Assembly (NCBI RefSeq): GCF_000378225.1
Contig: NZ_KB905141.1
Location: forward strand, 233,143-297,142
DNA: 64,000 nt
Source: Methylophilus methylotrophus DSM 46235 = ATCC 53528
GTDB lineage: Bacteria; Pseudomonadota; Gammaproteobacteria; Burkholderiales; Methylophilaceae
Reading direction: 5' to 3'
Positions 9,438 to 18,165 of the stretch are shown here, in pieces. The notes beneath the pieces were generated by a model that did not search any database, had not been told where the DNA came from, and worked only from the letters and a program-made list of their open reading frames with translations. The position numbers and the translations under genes were made by a program. Position 1 is the first letter of the stretch. Every line of letters starts with the position of its first letter.

Positions 9438-9970
9438 ACTGGCCTCACTTGCAGGGTTGCGTTGAACGTGGCACGGATCCAGAGCAGCAATGGCAAGACC
9501 AGGCCCCATTCCAGTGCAATCCAGGCCAACTCTGATGTTGGGCCGGGCAAGGTAACAGCACCTAATTTTTCAGCACCTACATAGGCTAATGGGCCGAAAA
9601 TGGCGCCCAGTAAGGCGGCAAGCGTTAATTGATGCTGTAACCAGCGCATACTGACATTCAATGTACATGCAAAAGCCAGCCATAACCCAATCATCCAGCT
9701 GGGGATATAACTGATCGCCTCGGACTGATTATCAAAGCTGACCCAGCCCATGCTGTATACCACTTGGTCGAATATGCAGCCGGTGAGTGCAGTGAGTATC
9801 AAAGGGAGGGATTGCTCCCAGCCTTCCACCCAGTGTAAATGCAACAAAGTTAATAAACCAATCAGGCAAAGCAGGGTGTCTTCTTTGCCAGTCCCGGCAG
9901 AGAGCACGCATGCCCACCACAACAATTGAAAAGAAACAAAATTAAAGATGACCAGCTTGGAGGAGGGCAT
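9434..9970 (-). CDS. DUF2878 family integral membrane protein
   Basis: 178 residues from the ATG at 9970, with GGAAAG seven bases upstream; a GTG five codons earlier is possible. It has about five hydrophobic helices, beginning LVIFNFVSFQLLWWACVLSA. The pattern and position between a CFA-like methyltransferase and DUF1295 match DUF2878. The function is unknown. Co-translation with DUF1295 is indicated by the overlapping stop and start. Confidence 0.75.
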   Translation of the reverse strand: MPSSKLVIFNFVSFQLLWWACVLSAGTGKEDTLLCLIGLLTLLHLHWVEGWEQSLPLILTALTGCIFDQVVYSMGWVSFDNQSEAISYIPSWMIGLWLAFACTLNVSMRWLQHQLTLAALLGAIFGPLAYVGAEKLGAVTLPGPTSELAWIALEWGLVLPLLLWIRATFNATLQVRPV

Positions 9971-9985
9971 ATTCAGTCTTTCCAC

Positions 9986-11038
9986 TTATCTCTTTGAAAA
10001 CAGATAATGGCTGACCCACCAGGTTTGTCCCTGGTTGTAACCAAACAACTCGGCACATGCCATGAAAAATATACGCCAGCGCTGACGCCAGCGCTCTGCA
10101 TCCGCTTGCCCGTAAATTGACTGTAAAACCGGGGTCAGTTCGGCATGGTGACTATCCATGTTTGCCAGCCAGGCATTGGCTGTTTTTTGATAGTGGGTGC
10201 CGTTCCAGCGCCAGCTATCAATGATTTTGAGATCGTCCTGAAAGTAAAGAGGCAATTGATCACTGGGCATCATGCCGCCACTGAAAAAATATTGGCTCAT
10301 CCAGTCATCCTCTGCTTTGACATCAAAAGTGTAGGCGGCGCTCCTGTGTACAAAAATATGCTTGAAAAAGAGGCCACCTGGCTTGAGCCAGCGCGCCACC
10401 TTGGCATATAACAGAGCGTAATTGCGCATATGTTCAAACATCTCTACTGAAACAATCCGGTCAAACGTCTGATCAATGTCAAAGACATTCATATCAGCGG
10501 TGATGATATGAATATTGGACAACCCCCGGGTTTTTGCTTGTTGCAGGATATATTCGCGTTGCGAGGCCGAATTTGACACGGCGGTAATCTGGGCATCCGG
10601 ATAATGGCTGGCCATCCACAGGGTCAGTGAACCCCACCCACACCCTAGTTCAAGAATTTTCAGGGGGCCACCCAAGCGTGCATGTGCACAGGTTTGTGCC
10701 AGTGCCAGCTCCTCTGCTTCATCCAGCGTTTGTGTGTCAGGCAACCAGAAGCAACTGCTGTATTTGCGGTTGATACCCAGGCAGTATTGATAAAAGGCTG
10801 CCGGGATTTCGTAGTGTTGGGCATTCGCTTTTTCAGGTAATGGTGCAATCTCGGCAAGCTGCATCTGCTCTATAAATGCAACCAGGTTAGCTTGTGTTCG
10901 TTCGCAATCCTGTTCGGCAATTTCGCGTAACCTGGATTGGCAAAGTCTGCGTATTCCCATGCGGATCACTGCATCAGAGAGTAATCCTTTTTCAGCTAGT
11001 TGTAATGCAATTGATGTTTTTGTCGATGTAATTGTCAT
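9986..11038 (-). CDS. CFA-synthase-like SAM methyltransferase
   Basis: About 350 residues if started at the ATG at 11038; no clear ribosome-binding site decides between this and in-frame starts up to 11065. It has NAQHYEIPAAFYQYCLGINRKYSS, the SAM motif ILELGCGWGSLTLWMASHYP and SVEMFEHMRNYALLYAKV. It belongs to the CFA-synthase superfamily but is shorter and clearly different from the Cfa at 3156-4442, lacking that protein's N-terminal domain. It is the first gene of the nine-gene operon. I infer methylation of an unsaturated lipid; whether the product is a cyclopropane or a methyl branch cannot be read from sequence. Confidence 0.82.
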   Translation of the reverse strand: MTITSTKTSIALQLAEKGLLSDAVIRMGIRRLCQSRLREIAEQDCERTQANLVAFIEQMQLAEIAPLPEKANAQHYEIPAAFYQYCLGINRKYSSCFWLPDTQTLDEAEELALAQTCAHARLGGPLKILELGCGWGSLTLWMASHYPDAQITAVSNSASQREYILQQAKTRGLSNIHIITADMNVFDIDQTFDRIVSVEMFEHMRNYALLYAKVARWLKPGGLFFKHIFVHRSAAYTFDVKAEDDWMSQYFFSGGMMPSDQLPLYFQDDLKIIDSWRWNGTHYQKTANAWLANMDSHHAELTPVLQSIYGQADAERWRQRWRIFFMACAELFGYNQGQTWWVSHYLFSKR

Positions 11039-11140
11039 GATTATGATTGTTGTACAAGTTAACAATTCTTGTCTATGGCTGTCTACGACCAGATTAGTTT
11101 CACCAATTAAAAAAAATTTTCAAAAGAGGTCGGTGAGCGT

Positions 11141-11169
11141 TTCAACAGGATCATCATAACGTGTATACT
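11141..11169 (+). promoter_or_regulatory. Possible sigma-70-type promoter for the quinoprotein gene
   Basis: A TATACT hexamer at 11164-11169 lies 17 bases after TTCAAC at 11141-11146. The -10 element is good and the -35 element is poor (three of six matches). The region is divergent between the lipid operon and the quinoprotein gene. No ECF-type promoter could be identified convincingly for the lipid operon. Confidence 0.3.
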
Positions 11170-11197
11170 AACCTGTATAGTCTATGGGATGCATGAT

Positions 11198-13000
11198 ATG
11201 AAAACAGTCCTGAAAAACCTCCTGTTATCTGGTGTAGTTGCGGGCATCTCCTGTCTGCTATTCGCTTGCACGCATACAGCTAAACCTGTTGCCAATAGTG
11301 ATAGCAATATTGACTGGCCAAGTTATGGTTTGAATCTGGAGTCACAACGTTTTTCCAGCCTGACACAAATCAATCAACACAACGTGGCGCAATTACAAGC
11401 GGCATGGTCGGTGGAAACCGGGATAAAAGCTACCTTTCAAGCCACACCTATTGTGGTGAATGGCATCATGTATGTCAGCTTGCCTTTTAACCATGTGTTG
11501 GCATTAGATGCCGCTACTGGCAAGCAATTATGGAAATACACGCATACACGCAAGGCTGAGTGGAACATGTGTTGCGGGCCAGCTAATAGGGGTGTTGCCG
11601 TCGCAGCAGGTAAGGTCTTTATAGGGACTGTCGATGCCAGACTGATCGCTTTGGATGCTGCAAGCGGTAAAAAGCTATGGGATATTGATGTTGCCGGAAG
11701 TCAGGTCAACACTGAGCACCAGGATGCATTGAACGGCAGCGATCCAAACAAAACCCGCAAAGTGACGGGCGGCACAGGCGTAGGCATTGCCATGGCGCCT
11801 GTGGTTTATCGGAATAAGGTGATCATCGGCATCACCGGTGTCGGCTATGGCCTGCATATTGATAATCCGCGCAGTGACGCTCCTCTTGGTGCCGTAATTG
11901 GTGTTACTGGCCGTTACGGCCGCCCCGGGTTCCTGGCGGCGTTTGATATCAACGATGGTCATCAGATTTGGCAGTTCGATACCATTCCGCAACAAGGTTG
12001 GGAAGGACAGTTTACAACGCAAACAGCCGATGGCAGCCAATTCGACCGAGATATTTCATCAGAAAAGGCTGCCTTGAATGAATACCCGGATGCGGCCCGT
12101 TTTGGCGGCGGTTCTGCCTGGAGTACCCCGGCGATTGATACTGTCACCCATACACTGTATTTTGGGACTGGCAACCCTTCGCCGCAAATGAATGATGTCT
12201 CCAGGCCTGGGGACAATCTTTATACCGTGTCATTAGTTGCCCTGGACACGGAGACAGGTCAATACAAATGGCACTACCAGCAAGTGCCACATGACTTATG
12301 GGGCTATGATCTAGCCAGTCCGCCAGTACTGTTTCATTATCATGGCCAAGGCAAAAGCGTCCCAGCCGTTGGCCAGGCAAGTAAAACAGGCTGGTTCTAT
12401 ATTCATGATAGAGCCACAGGTCGGTTTCTGGCTAAATCGGCCGCTTTTGTCCCACAGCATAATTTGTTCAAAAAGCCGAGTGCGGAGGGAACCGTTATAT
12501 ATCCGGGGATTCTTGGCGGTGCCAACTGGTCACCGGTTAGCTTGAATGAGCGCCAGCAAACCGTTTATGTGGCCGCCATGCACAGCCCGATCAAATATAC
12601 CGTGCACGAAACTGAAGTAAAGGCAGGCGAAAAACCGATACGTTATGCCGCCAGCGAACCCACTAACGATGAACGCTGGGGGGTGTTAAGCGCGATTGAC
12701 CTGCGTTCTGGTCAGATTGCCTGGCAACAAAAAACCAGCCAGCCATTGGTCGGTGGTGTACTGGCGACTGCAGGCGGTCTCTTGTTTTGCGGAGAAGGGG
12801 ATGGCAAGTTTTCTGCCTATGACAGCCAGACCGGGCAACGGGTATGGCAATATCAATCTGAATACGGTGTGAATGCGCCGCCGATTACCTACCAAGTCAA
12901 CGGTGAGCAGTATATTGCGGTGGTGAGCGGAGGTAACTCACTCTTTGGTTTTAAACAGGGCGACCGGATTTTAACCTTCAAACTGCCATCAAAACATTGA
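11198..13000 (+). CDS. PQQ-dependent dehydrogenase-like lipoprotein
   Basis: 600 residues from the ATG at 11198, which has GGGA eight bases upstream; an ATG at 11189 is also in frame. The signal peptide ends in a lipobox (LLFAC), so the protein is probably a periplasmic lipoprotein. The body is an eight-bladed propeller with W-motif repeats (ALDAATGKQLWKY, ALDAASGKKLWDI, AIDLRSGQIAWQQ). The vicinal disulfide seen in quinoprotein alcohol dehydrogenases is present as WNMCCGPANRG. There is no cytochrome domain. At the segment that normally carries the catalytic Asp (WDYD or WDMD), this protein reads HDLWGYD, so the first Asp is Gly. It may be a divergent dehydrogenase or a non-catalytic relative. 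Confidence 0.8.
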   Translation: MKTVLKNLLLSGVVAGISCLLFACTHTAKPVANSDSNIDWPSYGLNLESQRFSSLTQINQHNVAQLQAAWSVETGIKATFQATPIVVNGIMYVSLPFNHVLALDAATGKQLWKYTHTRKAEWNMCCGPANRGVAVAAGKVFIGTVDARLIALDAASGKKLWDIDVAGSQVNTEHQDALNGSDPNKTRKVTGGTGVGIAMAPVVYRNKVIIGITGVGYGLHIDNPRSDAPLGAVIGVTGRYGRPGFLAAFDINDGHQIWQFDTIPQQGWEGQFTTQTADGSQFDRDISSEKAALNEYPDAARFGGGSAWSTPAIDTVTHTLYFGTGNPSPQMNDVSRPGDNLYTVSLVALDTETGQYKWHYQQVPHDLWGYDLASPPVLFHYHGQGKSVPAVGQASKTGWFYIHDRATGRFLAKSAAFVPQHNLFKKPSAEGTVIYPGILGGANWSPVSLNERQQTVYVAAMHSPIKYTVHETEVKAGEKPIRYAASEPTNDERWGVLSAIDLRSGQIAWQQKTSQPLVGGVLATAGGLLFCGEGDGKFSAYDSQTGQRVWQYQSEYGVNAPPITYQVNGEQYIAVVSGGNSLFGFKQGDRILTFKLPSKH

Positions 13001-13075
13001 TAGTACGGATCACAGAGTCAACATCGACAGTTGAAATAGTGTTAACAGATCCTGGCTTGAATATCATAACTTATT

Positions 13076-13098
13076 GGGCTCACGATGAGCCCTTTTTT
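13076..13098 (+). terminator. Rho-independent terminator after the quinoprotein gene
   Basis: GGGCTCA, loop CGA, TGAGCCC, then six T. It lies 76 bases after the stop at 13000 and before msrP, so the quinoprotein and msrPQ are separate transcription units. Confidence 0.9.
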
Positions 13099-13198
13099 CA
13101 TTTGGCGTTAAACGCAGTGACGCCCTTGGGGAATCTGCTGTAAGGTTTCCGTGTCATATGCGACAAACATGCATCATCAATGATACACAGGAACCTTT

Positions 13199-14146
13199 AT
13201 GCTACTGGATAACAATCGCCGTAATCCCAGCGGAATTTTACCCTCGGAAATCACGCCACAAGAAATGTTTGAACAGCGTCGTCAATTGCTGAAAGTAGCA
13301 GGTGTGGCTGCGATGAGTGTGTTATTTCCCACTCACCTGCAAGCTGCCCAAACCCTGGATTTCCAAAAAACCGCTTATGGCAAGGAAGAGAAGCTGACCA
13401 GCTTTGAGGATGTGACCGGCTACAACAATTATTATGAATTTGGCACAGGCAAGGAAGACCCGGCACGTGAGTCCACCTTGTTTAAACCCAGCCCTTGGGC
13501 AATCAAGATCGAAGGTGCTGTCAAGCAGGCCAAAACGATCAGCCTTGAACAGCTCATGAAGCTTGCGCCGTTGGAAGAGCGCATTTACCGCATGCGCTGT
13601 GTGGAGGCCTGGTCTATGGTCATTCCATGGCTGGGGTTGCCGCTTAAAGCCTTGATTGACTGGGCGCAGCCGACGGGCAATGCCAAATATATCGAATTTG
13701 TTTCCTATAACGACCCACGGCATATGCCCGGTGCCCGTATTCCTGTGCTGGATTGGCCCTATATTGAGGGGTTGCGCATGGACGAAGCCATGCAGCCATT
13801 GACCATCCTCGCGGTGGGTTTGTATGGCAAAGTCCTGCCCAATCAGAACGGTGCGCCGGTACGTCTTGTGGTGCCCTGGAAATACGGCTTTAAGGGCGCC
13901 AAGGCCATCAGTACGATTCGTTTTGTTGAACACATGCCCAATACCACCTGGATGAAGGCCAGCCCACGCGAGTATGGTTTTTATGCCAATGTCAATCCGT
14001 CGGTGGATCATCCGCGCTGGACACAGTCCTCTGAAAAGCGCATCGGTGCCGGGTTGTTTGCGGGTCGCATCAAAACCAGGATGTTCAATGGCTATGATGA
14101 AGTGGGCCAGTTATATGCGGGCATGGACTTGAAAAAGTATTTTTAG
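13199..14146 (+). CDS. msrP: Protein-methionine-sulfoxide reductase catalytic subunit MsrP
   Basis: 315 residues. The N-terminus holds a twin-arginine signal (EQRRQLLKVAGVAAMSVLF). The molybdopterin-binding core shows the conserved Cys in RIYRMRCVEAWSMVIPWLGLPL, which in YedY/MsrP ligates molybdenum. Family knowledge: the Tat-exported subunit repairs oxidised methionine in periplasmic proteins, using electrons from quinol delivered by MsrQ. The partner gene follows after ten bases. Placement beside lipid and envelope stress genes fits protection against oxidants. Confidence 0.95.
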   Translation: MLLDNNRRNPSGILPSEITPQEMFEQRRQLLKVAGVAAMSVLFPTHLQAAQTLDFQKTAYGKEEKLTSFEDVTGYNNYYEFGTGKEDPARESTLFKPSPWAIKIEGAVKQAKTISLEQLMKLAPLEERIYRMRCVEAWSMVIPWLGLPLKALIDWAQPTGNAKYIEFVSYNDPRHMPGARIPVLDWPYIEGLRMDEAMQPLTILAVGLYGKVLPNQNGAPVRLVVPWKYGFKGAKAISTIRFVEHMPNTTWMKASPREYGFYANVNPSVDHPRWTQSSEKRIGAGLFAGRIKTRMFNGYDEVGQLYAGMDLKKYF

Positions 14147-14156
14147 AGGTCCTTTC

Positions 14157-14780
14157 ATGTTAACACTTCACAGGCTGTCCTTAAAAAAACCAACAGTCTT
14201 GATACGCCTGCTTAAAGCCATGATTTGGTTTGGTGCCAGCTTACCTATTTTGCGGTTGGTCATTCTGGGGGTGACAGAAAATCTTGGTGCCAATCCCATC
14301 GAGTTTATCGAGCGCTCTACGGGCACATGGGCATTGGTGTTTTTATTACTTTCGCTGATCATCACTCCCTTGCGGCATCTCACCGGACAGCCTTGGCTGA
14401 TTGCAGTACGCCGTTTGCTGGGCTTGTGGATGTTTGCCTACGCCTGTCTGCATCTGACCAGCTATGTGTGGCTCGATTACCAGTTTGACTGGCCAGACAT
14501 TGCCAAAGACATCTTCAAGCATCCTTATGTGCTGGTCGGTGCGTCTGCATTCCTGTTAACTTTGCCATTGGCCGCGACGTCCAATGAGAAAGCCATCAGG
14601 ATGCTTAGACAACGCTGGAAAAGCCTCCACATGCTGGTATATCTGATCGGTGTGCTGGCACTGCTGCATTATTGGTGGTTGGTGAAAAAGGATGTCACCG
14701 AACCAGTGATATATAGCATTGTTTTCGCCATGTTGATGTTTGCAAGATGGCGACCTGGTATAAATAAAGCATCTAGTTAA
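14157..14780 (+). CDS. msrQ: Haem-binding membrane subunit MsrQ
   Basis: 207 residues, about six transmembrane segments. Conserved features of the MsrQ/YedZ ferric-reductase-like family are visible: STGTWALVFLLLSLIITPLRHLTG, ARRLLGLWMFAYACLHLTSYVWLD with histidines for haem, and KSLHMLVYLIGVLALLHYWW. It passes electrons from the quinone pool to MsrP. It is translated from its own start ten bases after msrP in the same operon. Confidence 0.94.
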   Translation: MLTLHRLSLKKPTVLIRLLKAMIWFGASLPILRLVILGVTENLGANPIEFIERSTGTWALVFLLLSLIITPLRHLTGQPWLIAVRRLLGLWMFAYACLHLTSYVWLDYQFDWPDIAKDIFKHPYVLVGASAFLLTLPLAATSNEKAIRMLRQRWKSLHMLVYLIGVLALLHYWWLVKKDVTEPVIYSIVFAMLMFARWRPGINKASS

Positions 14781-14999
14781 ACAAAGCTGAGGTCACTATT
14801 CTGGAGTAGTGTTTTGATCCCCTAGTTGGCGAATAGCACTTTCTGGATTATGCACATAATGTATAGAAAATATGAATGAGTGGATAGTCATTTTTCTTGA
14901 CAGCACACGGCTTTTTGGACACATTATTGTAAATATACAAGAGCTCTTCTCAAGATGGGCTTATAACTAAAATTCCTCGGGGGTGTAGCATCTGAACAA

Positions 15000-15028
15000 C
15001 CGACAGGCAGAGGGTGCCTATGTGTCGG
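15000..15028 (+). promoter_or_regulatory. Hairpin in the leader of the GGDEF/EAL gene
   Basis: CCGACAGGCA pairs with TGCC and TGTCGG around a GAGGG loop, with a four-base bulge (TATG). It lies 37 bases before the start at 15065, in a 284-base intergenic region that otherwise shows no gene. It does not match the c-di-GMP riboswitch consensus that I know. Confidence 0.4.
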
Positions 15029-15064
15029 CAGTTGGATTTTGCACTGCGGTTGTGAAAGTATGCG

Positions 15065-17299
15065 ATGTCTACAGTAAATCTCGTGCCAAATGAAGTCGTT
15101 TTGGCAGGTCATGGCTTGAACCATTCATTTGAAAAATGGCGCTCACAAGTTGATTCTTTCGGTTTTTATATCGCAGTAGTCACTGACGACCATGGCCATT
15201 ACCTCTCAGTACTCGCTAGTCATTCACCTGCATTGGAATGTGACCTTTGGACATGTTTGCCTTTGGTGGCACATGACCCGGTCAGGGCGATTTTATCCCC
15301 GCCCGCACCAGACATCAGGCATCGTACGTTGCACGTGGCATGTCATGATCATGAGAACCGCTGGCTGGAATGCTCTGCGCATTATTTTAAATCAGCGACA
15401 GGCGAGTCGCGCTGCTTGCTATTGATCCGCGAAACAACACATGACACTCAGTCTGCGACTGATTTCCAGCAGGAAAGATTACGTGCGATTGCTTATGAAC
15501 GCATTAAATTTTCTCTGCTGGAACTGATTTTAAAAGAGCAGGATGCGCTCAGGATTTTAGAGAGAATCGTGCATGATATTGAGAGCATACACACAGAAGT
15601 GTATTGCGCGATTGTGCTAACGAGAAACCTGGGCAAGCTGGTGCAAACAGTGATTGCATCTTCGTTGCCGCACCCGATGTTGCAAACATTGCGCCAGCTG
15701 CAACTAGATAAGGGGAATGGTTCCCTTGCGACATCGATTGCGACAAAACAGCGCGTCGTTGTAGAAAATGTAATGACGCACCCGTACTGGCTCAATCACC
15801 GTGAAGCAGCCACGGCGTCTGGCATACAGGCGGGCTGGTCTGAACCTATTTTAAGCGCTGAAGGAGAGGTGCTAGGCGCGTTTGCCATGTATTATCGGCA
15901 ACCCCAAACACCAACCGCGTTTGAGCTGTCCATGATAGAGCAGGCGGCAAAACTCGTGAGTATTGTCGTTGACCGCCATTTATCTCAAGAGTCTATCCAG
16001 AGCCTGGCTTACTATGAACCTGTCACAGGTTTACCCAATCGTAGAAAGGTGTATGAACACCTGCATCAATTACGCAAAGAGGCAACCCATGGCCAATGGG
16101 GAATGATTTATATCGACCTCGATCACTTTAAATGGGTGAATGAAGCGCATGGTCACACCACAGGAAACCAGCTATTGCATCAAGTTGCAGAGCGCTTGCA
16201 GAAGGCAGCTGAACCCCACTTCATCGCCTGCATGGGCGGAGACGAGTTCGTCGTGCTGTTATCTGGTCTTGCATCAGATGCTGACGAAGTTGCTGAGCAA
16301 ATGTGGCACATGCAGCGCCAGTTGCAAAAAGTGTTTCAGCGCCTGTTCAAGATAGGGGCACAGAAACTGTCGATCACGGCGAGTATGGGTTTATGTAGTT
16401 TTAATGAAACTGGTCCTGGCGAGACAGACTATGTGAAAGCGGCCGATATTGCCATGCATAAAGCCAAGCAAGCCGGGCGCAATCAAGCCTGTCTGTATGA
16501 GCCTGGCATGCAAACCGAAATTGCAACCCAGGTCATGCTTGAGGCTGACTTGCGTGAAGCGATTGCCCAGCAACAACTACGCCTGTATTACCAAGTCCAG
16601 GTAGACCATACTGGGCGGCCATTTGGGGCAGAAGTATTGCTCAGGTGGCACCATCCCCAACGCGGTGTGATTTCCCCATCGGCCTTTATTTCGGTTGCCG
16701 AAAACAGTGGCCTCATTGTGGAAATGGGTCACTGGGTAATTGACCAGGCTTGTGCGCAGATTGCATATTGGCAGCAATCTCTAAATACCCGGGAACTGAG
16801 CTTATCGGTGAATATCAGTGCCCGCCAGTTCCGTCAGGCCGACTTCGTAGACATGGTCAAAGCCTGTATCCAGCGCCACCAGATTAATCCGAATGCATTA
16901 CGTCTGGAGTTAACAGAAAGCCTGTTGCTGGAGAACGTAGACGATGCCGTGTTGATTATGGAAGAACTTAGTCAGCTGGGCATACAATTTTCATTAGACG
17001 ATTTTGGGACGGGATATTCTTCGCTACAATATTTGAAGAAGCTACCGCTGTACCAGCTTAAAATCGACCGTTCGTTTGTGCATGACCTCGTCACTGACAG
17101 TCACGACCGCACCATTGTGCGTACAATTATTGCGATGGCACAAAGCATGTACCTCAATGTGATTGCCGAAGGTGTTGAGACGCAAGCACAGTTGGAGTTG
17201 TTATCGAATAACGGTTGTCGTCGTTATCAAGGCTTTTTATTTGGCAAACCGATGCCGATAGAAGCCTTTAACGAATGGCTGGGAGAGAGACTGACTTAA
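15065..17299 (+). CDS. GAF-GGDEF-EAL cyclic-di-GMP signalling protein
   Basis: 744 residues. Residues 1-130 look PAS-like. A GAF-like domain spans about 135-300, including RVVVENVMTHPYW. A diguanylate-cyclase domain follows with the intact motif GGDEF near residue 390. The EAL phosphodiesterase domain begins near 515 with EVLLRW replacing the usual EALLRW, and keeps ELTESLLL and LDDFGTGYSSLQYLKKLPL. No membrane segment is seen, so it is probably cytosolic. Both catalytic domains look potentially active. The stop overlaps the convergent motD stop. Its position next to flagellar genes suggests control of the motile-sessile switch. Confidence 0.9.
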   Translation: MSTVNLVPNEVVLAGHGLNHSFEKWRSQVDSFGFYIAVVTDDHGHYLSVLASHSPALECDLWTCLPLVAHDPVRAILSPPAPDIRHRTLHVACHDHENRWLECSAHYFKSATGESRCLLLIRETTHDTQSATDFQQERLRAIAYERIKFSLLELILKEQDALRILERIVHDIESIHTEVYCAIVLTRNLGKLVQTVIASSLPHPMLQTLRQLQLDKGNGSLATSIATKQRVVVENVMTHPYWLNHREAATASGIQAGWSEPILSAEGEVLGAFAMYYRQPQTPTAFELSMIEQAAKLVSIVVDRHLSQESIQSLAYYEPVTGLPNRRKVYEHLHQLRKEATHGQWGMIYIDLDHFKWVNEAHGHTTGNQLLHQVAERLQKAAEPHFIACMGGDEFVVLLSGLASDADEVAEQMWHMQRQLQKVFQRLFKIGAQKLSITASMGLCSFNETGPGETDYVKAADIAMHKAKQAGRNQACLYEPGMQTEIATQVMLEADLREAIAQQQLRLYYQVQVDHTGRPFGAEVLLRWHHPQRGVISPSAFISVAENSGLIVEMGHWVIDQACAQIAYWQQSLNTRELSLSVNISARQFRQADFVDMVKACIQRHQINPNALRLELTESLLLENVDDAVLIMEELSQLGIQFSLDDFGTGYSSLQYLKKLPLYQLKIDRSFVHDLVTDSHDRTIVRTIIAMAQSMYLNVIAEGVETQAQLELLSNNGCRRYQGFLFGKPMPIEAFNEWLGERLT

Positions 17300-18165
17300 G
17301 GCGTAGCTTGCGCTGGCAAAATTGGTGGCTCAGTTTCAGGCAAGGTCGGGGAGGTCAGTATCGCTGGCTGTATCTCTTGCCTGTTCGCGATATTGCTGCT
17401 CTGCTGTGTGCTACTTTCTGCCGTTAAAATCCGTAGGGTAATGCGGCTGTTCAGCGCCTGGGCAAACTCGTTGTCACTGCTTGAAACCGGCTTGGTTTCT
17501 GCCATGCCAGTTGCGGATAGCCATTTGCTGGCAATGCCTTGCCCCGCAAGGCTAGCGGTCACATGTGCAGCTTGCGCTGCGCTCAGTTCCCAACGCTTGG
17601 TTTCTGCATCTACCTGACCATTAAACAAATGCCTGTCGCAGTGACCTTCTACCTGTATGGTGCGATACTCGTTTTTTAATTGGCTACTGGCAGCATTCAA
17701 TACCGCCAGCGCCTGGGGTGTATAGGTGGCCTGGAGACTATTAAACAGCAGACTGCTTTGTATATCCACCTCTATTCCAAGATCGGACTGATACACCGCA
17801 ATCAACTTCTGCTCAATCCAAGGGGTGAGCGTGTTTGCTAGTTGCTGACCAATCGCATGAACCTTTTCCTGGTCACGCTGTTTTTTTTCCTGGTACAAAT
17901 AACTTAAAGGCAGCGGTTTAAGCACAGAGCTCTGATTCTGCAAGCTGGTTTGTGTTTGCGCATCGAGTGTGGTGACCTGGCCCGGCTTGCCTTGAAAAGC
18001 CGTCACCACCGCGTCAGAAAGCGCACGGTATTTATTCAGGTTGATGGTAGAGGTGGCATACATCACCACAAAAAAAGCAAACAGCAGGGTAATAAAATCG
18101 GCATAGGAGATCAGCCAGCGTTCGTGGCTTTCTTCCTCATCGTCCCATTGTTTGCGTCTGTACAT
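17296..18165 (-). CDS. motD: Flagellar motor protein MotD (MotB-like, OmpA domain)
   Basis: 289 residues. A cytosolic N-terminus (MYRRKQWDDEEESHERWLIS) leads into one transmembrane helix, YADFITLLFAFFVVMYA, in which the proton-carrying Asp of MotB-type stators is present. A peptidoglycan-binding OmpA-like domain follows (IQVEGHCDRHLFNG, then RWELSAAQAAHV). It forms the second stator with MotC, directly upstream. The C-terminus is Pro/Thr-rich. The stop overlaps the convergent EAL-gene stop in the tetranucleotide TTAA. Confidence 0.92.
   Translation of the reverse strand: MYRRKQWDDEEESHERWLISYADFITLLFAFFVVMYATSTINLNKYRALSDAVVTAFQGKPGQVTTLDAQTQTSLQNQSSVLKPLPLSYLYQEKKQRDQEKVHAIGQQLANTLTPWIEQKLIAVYQSDLGIEVDIQSSLLFNSLQATYTPQALAVLNAASSQLKNEYRTIQVEGHCDRHLFNGQVDAETKRWELSAAQAAHVTASLAGQGIASKWLSATGMAETKPVSSSDNEFAQALNSRITLRILTAESSTQQSSNIANRQEIQPAILTSPTLPETEPPILPAQATP

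Noticed and set aside
13322..14011. 229-codon minus-strand frame over msrP
   Set aside because: Antisense to a complete, motif-bearing msrP with no start signal or family resemblance.
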